Positions 25,945-35,209 of a stretch of DNA of 64,000 bases are shown in pieces; position 1 is the stretch's first letter, and every line of letters begins with the position of its first letter. The translations under genes were made by a program, and so were the position numbers. The notes under the pieces are model-generated. The model saw nothing but the letters and a program-made list of their open reading frames with translations, ran no database searches and was not told the origin of the DNA. Source of the stretch: Candidatus Binatus sp. (GTDB taxonomy: Bacteria > Desulfobacterota > Binatia > Binatales > Binataceae); NCBI RefSeq assembly GCF_036567905.1, contig NZ_DATCTO010000054.1:1-64000 (forward strand), written 5' to 3'.

Positions 25945-27252
25945 CTAAACCGGGTGGCGTCCGACCGAGTAGTACCGCAGCTCGAGCGCCTTCATCAGTT
26001 CTGGATCATACAGGTTCCGGCCGTCGAATATCACCGGCTGTTTGAGTTCGGCCTTGATGCGCTGAAAGTTGGGATGCCGGAACTCGTTCCACTCGGTCAG
26101 AATCAGCAGCGCGTCGGCGCCGGTGAGCGCCTCGTAGTTGGTCTTGTGGTAGGTGACGCGATCGCCAAAAATCTTGCGCGCATTTTCCAGCGCTTCGGGG
26201 TCGTGCACCCGGCATTTCGCACCCGCCTGCAGCAGTTCCTCGATCACCACCAGCGCCGGCGCTTCACGCATGTCGTCGGTGCGCGGCTTGAAGGCAAGCC
26301 CCCAAATCGCAAACGCCCGGCCGCTCAGGTTTTGTCCGAAATGCTGCTTCACGCGCGCGGGAATCAGCCGCTTCTGCCGGGAATTCACCGCTTCCGCCGC
26401 GCGCAAAAGTGCGAAGTCAAGGTTGTGCTCGCTGCCGATATGAATCATCGCCTGCACGTCCTTGGGAAAGCATGAACCGCCATAACCGACACCGGGAAAC
26501 AGGAACGACGGGCCGATGCGTTTGTCGGAGCCGAGTCCGCGGCGGACGGCATTGATGTCGGCGCCCACGGCGTCGCACAGATTCGCCATCTCGTTGATGA
26601 ACGAGATGCGCATCGCAAGCATCGCGTTGGACGCATACTTGGTCAGCTCCGCCGAGCGCGGATCCATTACGAGGATCGGATTGTCGGTGCGCACGAAGGG
26701 GTTGTGAATTTCCTTGAGGATAGCCGTCGCTTGCTCGCTCAGGCTTCCGATCACGACCCGGTCCGGCCGCATGAAATCTTCTATCGCGGAGCCTTCCTTG
26801 AGAAACTCCGGGACCGAGCACACGTCAGCGCGATGTTTGGCGAAGCGGCCGACGATTTCCCGCACCCGGTCGTTGGTGCCAACCGGAACGGTGCTCTTGA
26901 TCGCCACGATGTGATAGCCGGTGATCGCTTTTGCGATATCCTCGGCCGCCTGGAAGATCGCGCTCAAATCCGCCGCGCCCGACGCGCTCATCGGAGTGCC
27001 GACCGCAATATACGAGACCATCGATTGCTTGACTGCTTTGGCGATGTCGGTGGTGAAATGAAGCCGGCCCTCCTTCAAATTGCGGCGCACCAGCTCTTCG
27101 AGCCCCGGCTCATAGATCGGAATCCTGCCCTCGCAAAGCTCGGCGATTCGCTGCTGGTCGATGTCAACGCAGAATACTTCGTTGCCGCTTTCCGCATAGC
27201 AGGTGCCGCTCACCAGTCCGACATATCCGCTCCCCACGACTGCGATGTTCAT
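25945..27252 (-). CDS. ugd: UDP-glucose 6-dehydrogenase
   Basis: 435 residues. N-terminal Rossmann GSGYVGLVSGTCYAESG, the catalytic Cys in GVGYGGSCFPKDVQAM, and the C-terminal UDP-binding domain (WGLAFKPRTDDMREAP). Oxidises UDP-glucose to UDP-glucuronate for envelope polysaccharides. Sits between the GT2 and epimerase genes on one transcript (spacings of 9 and 15 bases). Confidence 0.95.
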   Translation of the reverse strand: MNIAVVGSGYVGLVSGTCYAESGNEVFCVDIDQQRIAELCEGRIPIYEPGLEELVRRNLKEGRLHFTTDIAKAVKQSMVSYIAVGTPMSASGAADLSAIFQAAEDIAKAITGYHIVAIKSTVPVGTNDRVREIVGRFAKHRADVCSVPEFLKEGSAIEDFMRPDRVVIGSLSEQATAILKEIHNPFVRTDNPILVMDPRSAELTKYASNAMLAMRISFINEMANLCDAVGADINAVRRGLGSDKRIGPSFLFPGVGYGGSCFPKDVQAMIHIGSEHNLDFALLRAAEAVNSRQKRLIPARVKQHFGQNLSGRAFAIWGLAFKPRTDDMREAPALVVIEELLQAGAKCRVHDPEALENARKIFGDRVTYHKTNYEALTGADALLILTEWNEFRHPNFQRIKAELKQPVIFDGRNLYDPELMKALELRYYSVGRHPV

Positions 27253-27261
27253 CGATAGCCT

Positions 27262-28200
27262 CTAGAATTCTTCCTTGATTACGTAGATCGGCTTCCCCTG
27301 CGATTCGTGATAGGTCCGCGCGAGCATCTCGCCCAGCAGTCCGATACTCACAAACTGCACTCCGACGACTACCAACAACACTGCCAATAGCAGCGCCGGC
27401 CGATTACCCAGTTCGCGCCCCAGTAGTATCTTCTCCAGCACCAGGATGAAGGTCCATAGACCGCCGAGTCCGCCCAGCACTATTCCGATCAGGCCGAACA
27501 CTTGTATCGGCGCGGTGGAATAACCCGAGAGAAATTTGACGGTGATTAGGTCGAGCAACGTGCGCACGATGCGCCACAGTCCATACTTTGAGGTGCCCGC
27601 GCGGCGCGGCCGAAATCCGACTTCGACTTCTGCGATTCGCGCACCCTGCTCCGCCGCGATCGCCGGGACAAATCGATGCATCTCGCCGTAGAGCTGCAGA
27701 CTGCGCGCGAGTTCCCGCCGGTAGGCCTTGAAGGTGCAGCCGTAGTCGTGAAGCTTGACGCCGGTCATCGCCGAAATCAGCGAATTTGCCGCCATTGAAG
27801 GCAGCCGGCGCGTAAACCGTTCCGCTTGCCACCGCTCAGTGCGCCAGCCGCTGGCCAAATCGTAGCCTTGATCGAGCTTGGCCAGCAGCCGCGGGATGTC
27901 GGCAGGATCGTTTTGTCCGTCACCGTCGATCGCGATTATTACGTCGCCGGTAGCGTGCGCAAAGCCGCAGGCCAGCGCCGCCGTCTGTCCGGAGTTGCGC
28001 GCCAGCGAGATCACGCGCACCTGTTTGTCCGCCGACTTAATCTCACGCAGCACCTCGATGCTCCCGTCGATGCTGCCGTCGTCCACGAACACGAGTTCGT
28101 AGGCGCGTCCGAGCGTCTGCATCACGCGGCTCAACTCTGCATGCAGCGGGGCGAGGTTATCCCGCTCGTTGTAGAGCGGAATAACTACTGAGTAGTCCAT
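27262..28200 (-). CDS. GT2 glycosyltransferase, DPM1/ArnC-like, membrane-anchored
   Basis: 312 residues. GT-A catalytic domain: VVIPLYNERDNL, FVDDGSIDGS and AIDGDGQNDPADIP (the DxD-type metal site). Two C-terminal membrane segments at about 235-258 and 270-295. Such enzymes transfer a sugar from UDP or GDP to polyprenyl phosphate. The polyprenyl-linked sugar could feed the GT-C transferases at 49-55 kb (inference). Overlaps the end of the PfkB-kinase gene by 16 bases. Confidence 0.92.
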   Translation of the reverse strand: MDYSVVIPLYNERDNLAPLHAELSRVMQTLGRAYELVFVDDGSIDGSIEVLREIKSADKQVRVISLARNSGQTAALACGFAHATGDVIIAIDGDGQNDPADIPRLLAKLDQGYDLASGWRTERWQAERFTRRLPSMAANSLISAMTGVKLHDYGCTFKAYRRELARSLQLYGEMHRFVPAIAAEQGARIAEVEVGFRPRRAGTSKYGLWRIVRTLLDLITVKFLSGYSTAPIQVFGLIGIVLGGLGGLWTFILVLEKILLGRELGNRPALLLAVLLVVVGVQFVSIGLLGEMLARTYHESQGKPIYVIKEEF

Positions 28201-29108
28201 CTCGAATGATGAGAGTCGATTAGATTGATAAACTCTCGATAGCGATTATCTATCTCTTCCCAAGTCAGAGCTAATAGCCTCTCCAGCGAGAAGCGTTCAA
28301 CAACGAACGACGCCATCACGCTGCCGTACACGACCGCCGTGCGCAGCGACGATTCTGTGATCCGCCCGTGTCGCGCCAGCAAGCCCATCATGCCGCCCGC
28401 AAACGTATCGCCCGCCCCGGTAGGATCGACTACCTCTTCCAGCGGATATGCGGGCACCGCGAACATGCCTTCCCGGCTGAACTGAAGCACGCCATACTCG
28501 CCGCGCTTGATCAGGACGGTGGCCGGACCCATTTTCAGGATCGCGCGCCCCGCCTTCACCAGGTTGTGCTCGCCGGTAAGCGTGCGCGCTTCGCTGTCGC
28601 TGCAAAGCAGTATCTGGATTCGCTCGAGCACCTTGGCCAGGCCCGGGCGGGTGTTCTGGATCCAATAGTCATAGAGATCGGCCGTGACTACTTTGGGACT
28701 AAGCACCTGGTCCAGTACGTGTTCCTGAAGCGCAGGATCGTTTGGCGCCAGATAAAGGTAGTCTGCGCGGCATTGGTCGGGCAGCAATTCCGGCGTGAAG
28801 TTTTCCAGCACGTTGAGCGAAAGTTTGACCGTGTCGCGCACGTTCATATCTTCGTGATAACGGCCGTGCCATCGCGTGGTCTGCCCCTCGCGTTTTACTA
28901 CTCCGCGCACATCGATATTCCGATCCGTGAACAACTGGAAATCCTCGGCCTTATAGTCCGTACCGACCACCGCGACGACGCTGACCGGGGAAAAGAATCG
29001 AGCTGCTATCGAAAAGTAGCTGGCGCCGCCGCCCATCACTTCGACGACTTTTCCATTGGGTGTTTCGACCGTGTCGTAGGCTAGAAATCCGACCACAACG
29101 ATACTCAT
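28185..29108 (-). CDS. PfkB-family sugar kinase
   Basis: 307 residues, ribokinase fold. The C-terminal signature DPTGAGDTFAGGMMG contains the catalytic Asp and the anion hole; a GG-containing N-terminal motif (VMGGGASYFS) is also present. Substrate unknown. Position directly after mtnP (one base apart) and before the sugar-nucleotide genes suggests a nucleoside or methylthioribose-like substrate, or a sugar of the polysaccharide pathway. Confidence 0.9.
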   Translation of the reverse strand: MSIVVVGFLAYDTVETPNGKVVEVMGGGASYFSIAARFFSPVSVVAVVGTDYKAEDFQLFTDRNIDVRGVVKREGQTTRWHGRYHEDMNVRDTVKLSLNVLENFTPELLPDQCRADYLYLAPNDPALQEHVLDQVLSPKVVTADLYDYWIQNTRPGLAKVLERIQILLCSDSEARTLTGEHNLVKAGRAILKMGPATVLIKRGEYGVLQFSREGMFAVPAYPLEEVVDPTGAGDTFAGGMMGLLARHGRITESSLRTAVVYGSVMASFVVERFSLERLLALTWEEIDNRYREFINLIDSHHSRWTTQ

Positions 29109-30008
29109 CTATTGCACCTTCAGCGTCCCCGGATTTCGATCATCCTGGAGATACTTGCCTACCAGCGGACGCAAGTCGTCGATCAAGCGCTGCGGAATTG
29201 CCGCGCGATCGGTAATTATCGTGTTCTTGAGCGCGTCCTGGCACCCGCAGGTCCGCGCACGATTGCCAAGCGCGTGCGCAAGCGCCGACACCGCGCTTTG
29301 CGCCTTGTCCACGTTCAGCTTCATCACGCGCAGGATCTCGCCGATATCCACCGCCGCGGCCGTATCGTGCCAGCAATCGTAGTCCGTCACCAGCACCAGC
29401 GTCGCGTAACACATCTCCGCCTCGCGCGCGAGCCGCGCTTCCTGCATCGCGGTCATGCTGATGACGCTGGCGCCAAAACTGCGGAAAAGATTCGACTCGG
29501 CGCGGGTCGAGAATTGTGGACCTTCCATGCATAGATAGGTCCCGCTGTCATGAATCACCGCGCCGCCCGCGCGCGCTGCGACGGCCAGATCGCTCGCGAG
29601 ATTTGCGCACACAGGATCGGCCATCGAAACGTGCGCCACCAACCCGTCCCCGAAGAATGTCATGGGGCGTTTGATGGTACGATCGATAAACTGATTTGGA
29701 ACTACCAGTTCGCCCGGATGAATTTCCTCTTTCAGGCTGCCCGCTGTGGACACCGAAACGAGATGGGTCACGCCGAGCTGCTTCATCCCGAAAACATTGG
29801 CGCGAAAATTTATTTCGGACGGCAACAGTCGATGACCGCGGCCGTGTCGCGCGAGGAAAACGACCTCGGTGTCTCCGATTCGTCCCTGGTAAAACGGATC
29901 GGACGGACGGCCGAACGGTGTCTCGAGCTCCTTCAGCGCGACCTTGTCCAGGCCCTTCATCTGGTAGAAGCCGCTGCCTCCGATCACTCCGAGTATGTTC
30001 TGTGGCAT
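29109..30008 (-). CDS. mtnP: S-methyl-5'-thioadenosine phosphorylase
   Basis: 299 residues. IGGSGFYQMKGL at the N-terminus, HGRGHRLLPSEINFRAN (phosphate and purine contacts) and MTAMQEARLAREAEMCYATL are typical of the PNP/MTAP family 2. MTNDCD-like selectivity appears as VTDYDCWH, consistent with MTA. Phosphorolysis of methylthioadenosine releases adenine and methylthioribose-1-phosphate for methionine salvage. No mtnA/B follow; a PfkB kinase does. Confidence 0.92.
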   Translation of the reverse strand: MPQNILGVIGGSGFYQMKGLDKVALKELETPFGRPSDPFYQGRIGDTEVVFLARHGRGHRLLPSEINFRANVFGMKQLGVTHLVSVSTAGSLKEEIHPGELVVPNQFIDRTIKRPMTFFGDGLVAHVSMADPVCANLASDLAVAARAGGAVIHDSGTYLCMEGPQFSTRAESNLFRSFGASVISMTAMQEARLAREAEMCYATLVLVTDYDCWHDTAAAVDIGEILRVMKLNVDKAQSAVSALAHALGNRARTCGCQDALKNTIITDRAAIPQRLIDDLRPLVGKYLQDDRNPGTLKVQ

Positions 30009-30038
30009 CTTGGTTCTGGGGTTGATCCTGAACTGGCG

Positions 30039-31112
30039 TCAGGCCGGATTGTGCTGCTCGGCGTAAAGCTGGCCGCATGCCGCCGCAATATCTAGCCCCC
30101 GGCTTTCGCGGATGGTTGCGGTCAAATTACCGTTCTTCAGGATCGCTTGAAAGGCCTCCACCGCGGCGCGCGAGCTGGCCGCAAGCGCCGACCCCGCCAG
30201 CGGATTGTAAAAAATCAGGTTCACTTTCGCGCGCAAAGGCGCAAGCAACTTCACCAGGCGGCGCGCGTCCGCAATCGAATCGTTCACCCCGGCCAGCATC
30301 ACGTACTCAAACGTGATCCGGCTGCGCCGTTTGATCGGCAGATTCCGGCATGCGTCGAGCAAAACTTCAAGCGGATAGCGCTGGTTGATCGGCGCGAGGC
30401 GGTCGCGAAGCTCGTTGGTAGTTGCGTGCAGCGAGACCGCCAGATTAACCGGAGTTTCGCTGAGCAGCCGCTCCATCATCGGGACCAAACCAACCGTCGA
30501 GACCGTGATCCTGCGCGGCGAGATGCCCATTCCCCAATCGGAAGTCATTATCGTGAGCGTGCGCACCAGGCGCGGGTAATTTGCCAGCGGCTCGCCCATC
30601 CCCATGAAAACAAAGTTCGTGATTTCCTCACCTGCGGCCAGCTCGCGTCGAGCAACGGGGATCTGCGCCAGCATCTCGGAAGCAGTGAGGTTGCGATGCA
30701 GTCCCATGCGGGCAGTCGCGCAGAATTCGCAGGCCAGCGCGCATCCCACCTGGCTCGACATGCAAAGCGTGACGCGTTTTTCCGTGGGGATTATCACCGA
30801 TTCGATTTCTTCCCCGTCGTCGAGCGCAATGAGCAGTTTTCGGGTGCCGTCCGACGAACGCGAAACCAATGACGACACCGGATGCCCGATGGTGAAGCTC
30901 TGCTTCAAACAATTGCGCAGCGCCGCCGGCAGATCGCGCATCTCGTCGAATGACTCAGCGCCCCGAGCGTGTACCCAATGCAGAATCTGGCGGGCGCGAT
31001 ATGAGCGTTCGCCGACGCTGGCGACCATTTGCTCGACCTCATCGAGCGTCAGGTCGCGGAAATCCGCGCCCACGGGCGCCGGCTCGGCCGATGTTTGGCG
31101 ATTCGCGTTCAC
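30039..31112 (-). CDS. rlmN: 23S rRNA / tRNA adenine-C2 methyltransferase RlmN
   Basis: 357 residues, radical-SAM enzyme. The cluster motif CALACEFC provides three Cys; the catalytic C-terminal Cys is in IRESRGLDIAAACGQL, and FMGMGEPLANY is the SAM-contact region. Methylates A2503 of 23S rRNA and A37 of some tRNAs. GTG start without a clear ribosome site; TAGAAT at 31126-31121 lies so close upstream that the mRNA may be nearly leaderless (inference). First gene of the 21.8-31.1 kb run. Confidence 0.95.
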   Translation of the reverse strand: MNANRQTSAEPAPVGADFRDLTLDEVEQMVASVGERSYRARQILHWVHARGAESFDEMRDLPAALRNCLKQSFTIGHPVSSLVSRSSDGTRKLLIALDDGEEIESVIIPTEKRVTLCMSSQVGCALACEFCATARMGLHRNLTASEMLAQIPVARRELAAGEEITNFVFMGMGEPLANYPRLVRTLTIMTSDWGMGISPRRITVSTVGLVPMMERLLSETPVNLAVSLHATTNELRDRLAPINQRYPLEVLLDACRNLPIKRRSRITFEYVMLAGVNDSIADARRLVKLLAPLRAKVNLIFYNPLAGSALAASSRAAVEAFQAILKNGNLTATIRESRGLDIAAACGQLYAEQHNPA

Positions 31113-31207
31113 GGCCAGTTATTCTAACCGAAACGCCGCCGTGAAAGCAGGATGGTCTCGTAGTGGGCGCTTTGCATAGCCTCGCGCAGAGGCAGAATCC
31201 TGAATCG

Positions 31208-31286
31208 CGCGCCCGTGAGGGCGCGGGTAGCCAGTGTTAAGACCCTCTACCGCATCCGCCTGGGCCCCCGATCTATCCCGGGGGCC
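31208..31286. other. Cluster of stable hairpins, possible structured RNA or terminator region
   Basis: CGCGCCC-GTGA-GGGCGCG (31208-31225) has a GNRA-type loop. GGCCCCCG (31263-31270) pairs with CGGGGGCC (31279-31286) across ATCTATCC. Between them GGTAG can pair with CTACC. No T tract follows on either strand, so a simple terminator is unlikely. It fills the gap between rlmN and the small membrane protein gene. No known RNA family is recognised. Confidence 0.35.
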
Positions 31287-31381
31287 AAGGAGCTGATAAT
31301 CTCACTCTATTCCGAACCGAATGATCCGCTGACGCAATTTAACTTCGAATCGAATCAAGCAACTGGTCCGGGCTATATCCC

Positions 31382-31828
31382 ATGATGAATCCTGGCAGGA
31401 CCGGTTCTTTTCAAAGCGTGCTTGTCACTTTTCTGATCGGATCAGTGGCGTGTGGCTGGTCTATGATCATCCTGCCCCGCGCGCTCGTCGGGGGGTATAT
31501 GCCAGTATCTTCTTTGAGTTTGATGCCCAGCCTAATTCTAGTAGCCGGCCCCTATGTGGTTTCGCTATATTCAGTTCTGGTGTTGTCTGGGTCCACATCT
31601 TGGAATGGATCAGTGATTGGAGACAGACAAGAGTCACTCGAGCGCTTTTATTGCTACATGAACATTTGGCTTCTCGGAGTTGGCCTGACTGGACTTGCTT
31701 GCTCAGCATTCGATCTGATGGTATCCGAGTTATTCTCTACGACCTACATGTTCGCTGGTGCGGTATTTTTGTTCCTCGCGTTGATTTCACTCTGGTCTCC
31801 GAAAGGTGGCCTACTCAGGCAAAAGTAG
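31382..31828 (+). CDS. Small integral membrane protein, unknown
   Basis: 148 residues with four hydrophobic segments (about 13-33, 45-67, 93-113, 120-138). No family recognised. Lower GC than its neighbours and the opposite strand from the genes on both sides, which suggests acquisition. The ribosome site is weak and two ATG codons are adjacent (31382, 31385). The clean frame and membrane pattern support a real gene, but it could be spurious. Confidence 0.5.
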   Translation: MMNPGRTGSFQSVLVTFLIGSVACGWSMIILPRALVGGYMPVSSLSLMPSLILVAGPYVVSLYSVLVLSGSTSWNGSVIGDRQESLERFYCYMNIWLLGVGLTGLACSAFDLMVSELFSTTYMFAGAVFLFLALISLWSPKGGLLRQK

Positions 31829-31873
31829 CGCAACAAGCAGGAGAGGAACCAGAGTTACGCGCGGCTCTCGTCT

Positions 31874-32290
31874 TCAGGAAAGAATCTCTCGCGCCGGGAA
31901 AAAGAAAGCGATTTCCTCAGCCGCCGTCCCGGGCGCATCCGAGCCGTGCGTGGCGTTCTGTTCGACGTCGATTCCGAAGTCCTTGCGAATCGTGCCGGCG
32001 TCGGCCTTTTTGGGATCGGTTGCGCCCATCAGCTGACGCCACTTGCTGATCGCATTCTCGCCCTGCAGCACCGCGATAACCACCGGGCCGGAAGTCATAT
32101 AGTCGCACAGCCCGCGGAAAAACGGCCGCGCTTTGTGCACGTCGTAAAACTTCTCGGCGTCGGCGCGCGGGAGATGAATCTTGCGCAGCGCAACGATCGT
32201 CAGCCCCGAAGCTTCGATTCGCTTGAGGATGTCGCCGGTGAGCCCGCGCCGCACCGCGTCGGGCTTGACGATTGCGAAAGTTCGTTCCAT
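31874..32290 (-). CDS. ndk: Nucleoside diphosphate kinase
   Basis: 138 residues, usual length. [13 protein letters not shown] start and NATHGSDAP with the phosphorylated His. Balances NTP and dNTP pools with ATP as donor. It follows sucD by four bases at the end of the TCA operon; the pairing is sensible because succinyl-CoA synthetase makes ATP or GTP. An upstream in-frame ATG at 32311 would overlap sucD and is not used. Confidence 0.97.
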   Translation of the reverse strand: MERTFAIVKPDAVRRGLTGDILKRIEASGLTIVALRKIHLPRADAEKFYDVHKARPFFRGLCDYMTSGPVVIAVLQGENAISKWRQLMGATDPKKADAGTIRKDFGIDVEQNATHGSDAPGTAAEEIAFFFPAREILS

Positions 32291-32294
32291 CGAA

Positions 32295-33173
32295 TTACTT
32301 CTTGCCCTCAAGTACTGATTTCATCGTCGAGCCGAGGTCAGCCGGGCTCATTGCGACCGTAATTCCCGCCGCCTTGAGCGCCGCGATTTTGTCGGCCGCG
32401 GTGCCGCGTCCGCCAGAGATAATCGCGCCGGCGTGACCCATCCGCCGTCCCTTCGGCGCGGTCTGGCCCGCGATAAACGCGACTACGGGTTTCTTAAAGT
32501 GTTGCTTTATGTATTCGGCGGCTTCTTCCTCGGCCGTCCCGCCGATCTCACCAATCATGATGACCGCGCGCGTCCTGGGGTCTTCGTTGAACAACTTGAG
32601 CGCGTCGATATGCGTTGTGCCGACGATCGGGTCGCCACCGATCCCAATGCAGGTCGATTGCCCGATTCCAAGCTGGGTCAGCTGATACACCGCCTCGTAA
32701 GTCAGCGTGCCCGAACGCGAGACGACGCCGATATCGCCTGGCTGGTGGATGTAGCCCGGCATGATGCCGATTTTGCATTCACCCGGCGTGATGATTCCCG
32801 GGCAGTTGGGGCCAATCAGGCGCGACTTGGTGCCCGCCAGGTAGGCCTTCACTTTGACCATGTCGAGGATCGGAACGCCTTCGGTGATGCAGATGACAAG
32901 CTCGATGCCGGCGGCGGCAGCCTCCAGCATCGCGTCGGCGGCGAACGCCGGCGGCACGTAGATCACGGTCGCGTTGCAGCCGGTCGATTTGCGCGCCTGC
33001 TCGACGGTGTCGAAGATCGGGATGCCTTCGAAGTCGGTGCCACCCTTGCCCGGCACTACCCCGCCGACCATTTGCGTGCCGTACTCTTTGCACGCGCGCG
33101 TATGGAGTTGGCCGGTCGCGCCGGTGATTCCCTGCGTCAGCACGCGGGTGTTTTTGTCAACTAAAATGCTCAT
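32295..33173 (-). CDS. sucD: Succinyl-CoA synthetase, alpha subunit
   Basis: 292 residues. CoA-binding Rossmann domain ([19 protein letters not shown]) and the phosphorylated His in [10 protein letters not shown]. Converts succinyl-CoA to succinate with substrate-level phosphorylation. Nine bases after sucC. Confidence 0.97.
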   Translation of the reverse strand: MSILVDKNTRVLTQGITGATGQLHTRACKEYGTQMVGGVVPGKGGTDFEGIPIFDTVEQARKSTGCNATVIYVPPAFAADAMLEAAAAGIELVICITEGVPILDMVKVKAYLAGTKSRLIGPNCPGIITPGECKIGIMPGYIHQPGDIGVVSRSGTLTYEAVYQLTQLGIGQSTCIGIGGDPIVGTTHIDALKLFNEDPRTRAVIMIGEIGGTAEEEAAEYIKQHFKKPVVAFIAGQTAPKGRRMGHAGAIISGGRGTAADKIAALKAAGITVAMSPADLGSTMKSVLEGKK

Positions 33174-33182
33174 CTGAAAATT

Positions 33183-34346
33183 CTAGGCTCCGATTTCTTT
33201 TACGATGCGCCGGGCGGCGTCGGCCATGTCGCTGGCGCTGACCACCTTGATCCCGGAGTCGGCAAGGATCTTCTTGCCTTCGACGACGTTGGTGCCTTCC
33301 ATCCTGACCACCAACGGCACGTTCAGTTTCACCTGCCTAGCCGCCTCGACGACGCCCTGCGCCAACACGTCGCATCGCATGATGCCGCCGAAGATATTGA
33401 TCAGCACGCCTTTGACGCGCTTGTCCGCGAGCAGGATGCGAAATGCGGCGGCGACCTTCTCGGTGCTGGCGCCGCCGCCAACGTCGAGGAAGTTGGCCGG
33501 CTCGGCGCCGTAAATCTTGACGATGTCCATTGTAGCCATCGCGAGACCCGCGCCATTGACCATGCATCCGATGTTGCCGTCGAGATGCACGTAGCTGAGG
33601 TCATACTTCGCCGCCTCGGTCTCGGCGGGATCTTCCTCGTTGGCGTCGCGAAGCTCGCGGATGTCCGGATGGCGGAACAAGCCGTTGTCATCGAATGACA
33701 TCTTCGCGTCGAGGCAAATGACGCGGCCGTCGGTGGTCACCACCAGCGGATTGATCTCGATAAGCGACGCGTCAGTTTCGATAAACGCCCGATAGAGCGA
33801 CGCGAGCAGGGCCGCGAACTGGCCGACTTGCTTGTCCTTGAGGCCGAGCGCGAATGCGATTTTGCGCGCCTGAAACCCGGCCAAACCCAGGATGGGATTG
33901 ATCGGCTCGGTGAGGATTTTCTCCGGCGTCTTGGCGGCGACTTCCTCGATATCCATGCCGCCCTCGGTGCTCGCGATCACGGAAACCGTTCCCGCCTTTC
34001 TATCGACGAGCATCCCAAGGTAAAGCTCGCGAGCGATGTCGCTTGCTTCCTCGACGTAAACGCGGCGCACCACCCGGCCTTCGGGGCCCGTCTGATGAGT
34101 CACCAGCGGCTTGCCCAGCAGCCGGGCTGCGAAATCTCGCACCTCCGAGGCAACCGTCAGCAGTTTGACGCCGCCGGCCTTGCCGCGGCCGCCCGCGTGG
34201 ATCTGCGCCTTGACCACAGCTTTTGGCTTGCCCAGCGCCGTGAATGCAGCAGCAGCCTCGTCAGGCGTGGTCGCGAACTGCCCCTTGGGAACGGGAGCGC
34301 CGAAGCGCGCCAGAACCTGCTTGGCTTGATATTCGTGGATGTTCAT
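33183..34346 (-). CDS. sucC: Succinyl-CoA synthetase, beta subunit
   Basis: 387 residues, ATP-grasp fold. [20 protein letters not shown] is the typical start, [16 protein letters not shown] the nucleotide-contact segment and [14 protein letters not shown] the C-terminal ligase region. Forms the heterotetramer with SucD. Lies 94 bases after sdhB; no separate promoter is apparent. Confidence 0.97.
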   Translation of the reverse strand: MNIHEYQAKQVLARFGAPVPKGQFATTPDEAAAAFTALGKPKAVVKAQIHAGGRGKAGGVKLLTVASEVRDFAARLLGKPLVTHQTGPEGRVVRRVYVEEASDIARELYLGMLVDRKAGTVSVIASTEGGMDIEEVAAKTPEKILTEPINPILGLAGFQARKIAFALGLKDKQVGQFAALLASLYRAFIETDASLIEINPLVVTTDGRVICLDAKMSFDDNGLFRHPDIRELRDANEEDPAETEAAKYDLSYVHLDGNIGCMVNGAGLAMATMDIVKIYGAEPANFLDVGGGASTEKVAAAFRILLADKRVKGVLINIFGGIMRCDVLAQGVVEAARQVKLNVPLVVRMEGTNVVEGKKILADSGIKVVSASDMADAARRIVKEIGA

Positions 34347-34440
34347 TCAGTTACCCAGGCATCACCCTCGTTTTGGATAGGGATCGGCGATCCTTCGACT
34401 CGGCCCGCTCGCTCACGATTACATTAGCGCGGCGGCAGCG

Positions 34441-35190
34441 TCATTTCATAAAGAGGTCGCGGAGCCATTTGATCGTCGTCTGGCGGCCGATCGCGGCGAT
34501 TGCGGTCGTGAGCGGAATATCCTTGGGGCAAACCTCGACGCAGTTCTGCGCGTTGCCGCAGTCAGCCACTCCGCCCTCCGCCATCATCGCGTCGAGCCGC
34601 TCGTCGAGGTTCATCTTGCCGGTTGGATGCTGGCTCATCAGATAGACCTGCCCGATCACGGACGCGCCCATGAACTTCGAATGCGAGTTGATCTGCGGGC
34701 ACGCCTCGAGGCAGCATCCGCAAGTCATGCATCGCGAGAACAGGTAGGCGAACTGCTGCACGTCGGGCGCGACTCGCGGGCCCGGGCCCAGGTCGTAAGT
34801 CCCGTCGATCGGAATCCACGCGCGCGCCTTCTTCAGGTAGTCGAACATTTTGGATCGATCGACCCATAGATCGCGGACCACCGGGAACTTCGTCATCGGC
34901 TCGACCGTCGCCGGCCCGTGAAGCCCGTTGGCGAGCTGCGAGCACGCCTGGCGGACGCGCCCGTTGATCACCATCGTGCACGCGCCGCAAACTTCCTCCA
35001 GACAGTTGGCGTTGAAGACGACTGGCGCGACTCGCTTGCCCTTACGATTGACCGGATTGCGCCGAATCTCCATCAGCATCGAGACGACGTTGTGATGGGG
35101 CAAATACGGCACCTCGAACTCCTCGTAATAGGGCTCGGAGTTCGGCGTTTCCTGGCGCTTGATTCTCAAAACTTGCGTCTGTTCTGGCAC
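34441..35190 (-). CDS. sdhB: Succinate dehydrogenase, iron-sulfur subunit
   Basis: 249 residues. The plant-ferredoxin [2Fe-2S] domain has CLEEVCGACTMVINGR; CMTCGCCLEACPQ and CVEVCPKDIPL ligate the [4Fe-4S] and [3Fe-4S] clusters. Passes electrons from SdhA to the membrane quinone. GTG start with AGGAG nine bases upstream. Confidence 0.96.
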   Translation of the reverse strand: MPEQTQVLRIKRQETPNSEPYYEEFEVPYLPHHNVVSMLMEIRRNPVNRKGKRVAPVVFNANCLEEVCGACTMVINGRVRQACSQLANGLHGPATVEPMTKFPVVRDLWVDRSKMFDYLKKARAWIPIDGTYDLGPGPRVAPDVQQFAYLFSRCMTCGCCLEACPQINSHSKFMGASVIGQVYLMSQHPTGKMNLDERLDAMMAEGGVADCGNAQNCVEVCPKDIPLTTAIAAIGRQTTIKWLRDLFMK

Positions 35191-35209
35191 TGGGATGCTC
35201 CTGCTGGGA

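Noticed and set aside
24949-26475. 508-residue plus-strand open frame
   Set aside because: Antisense to galE and ugd, which have full motif sets.
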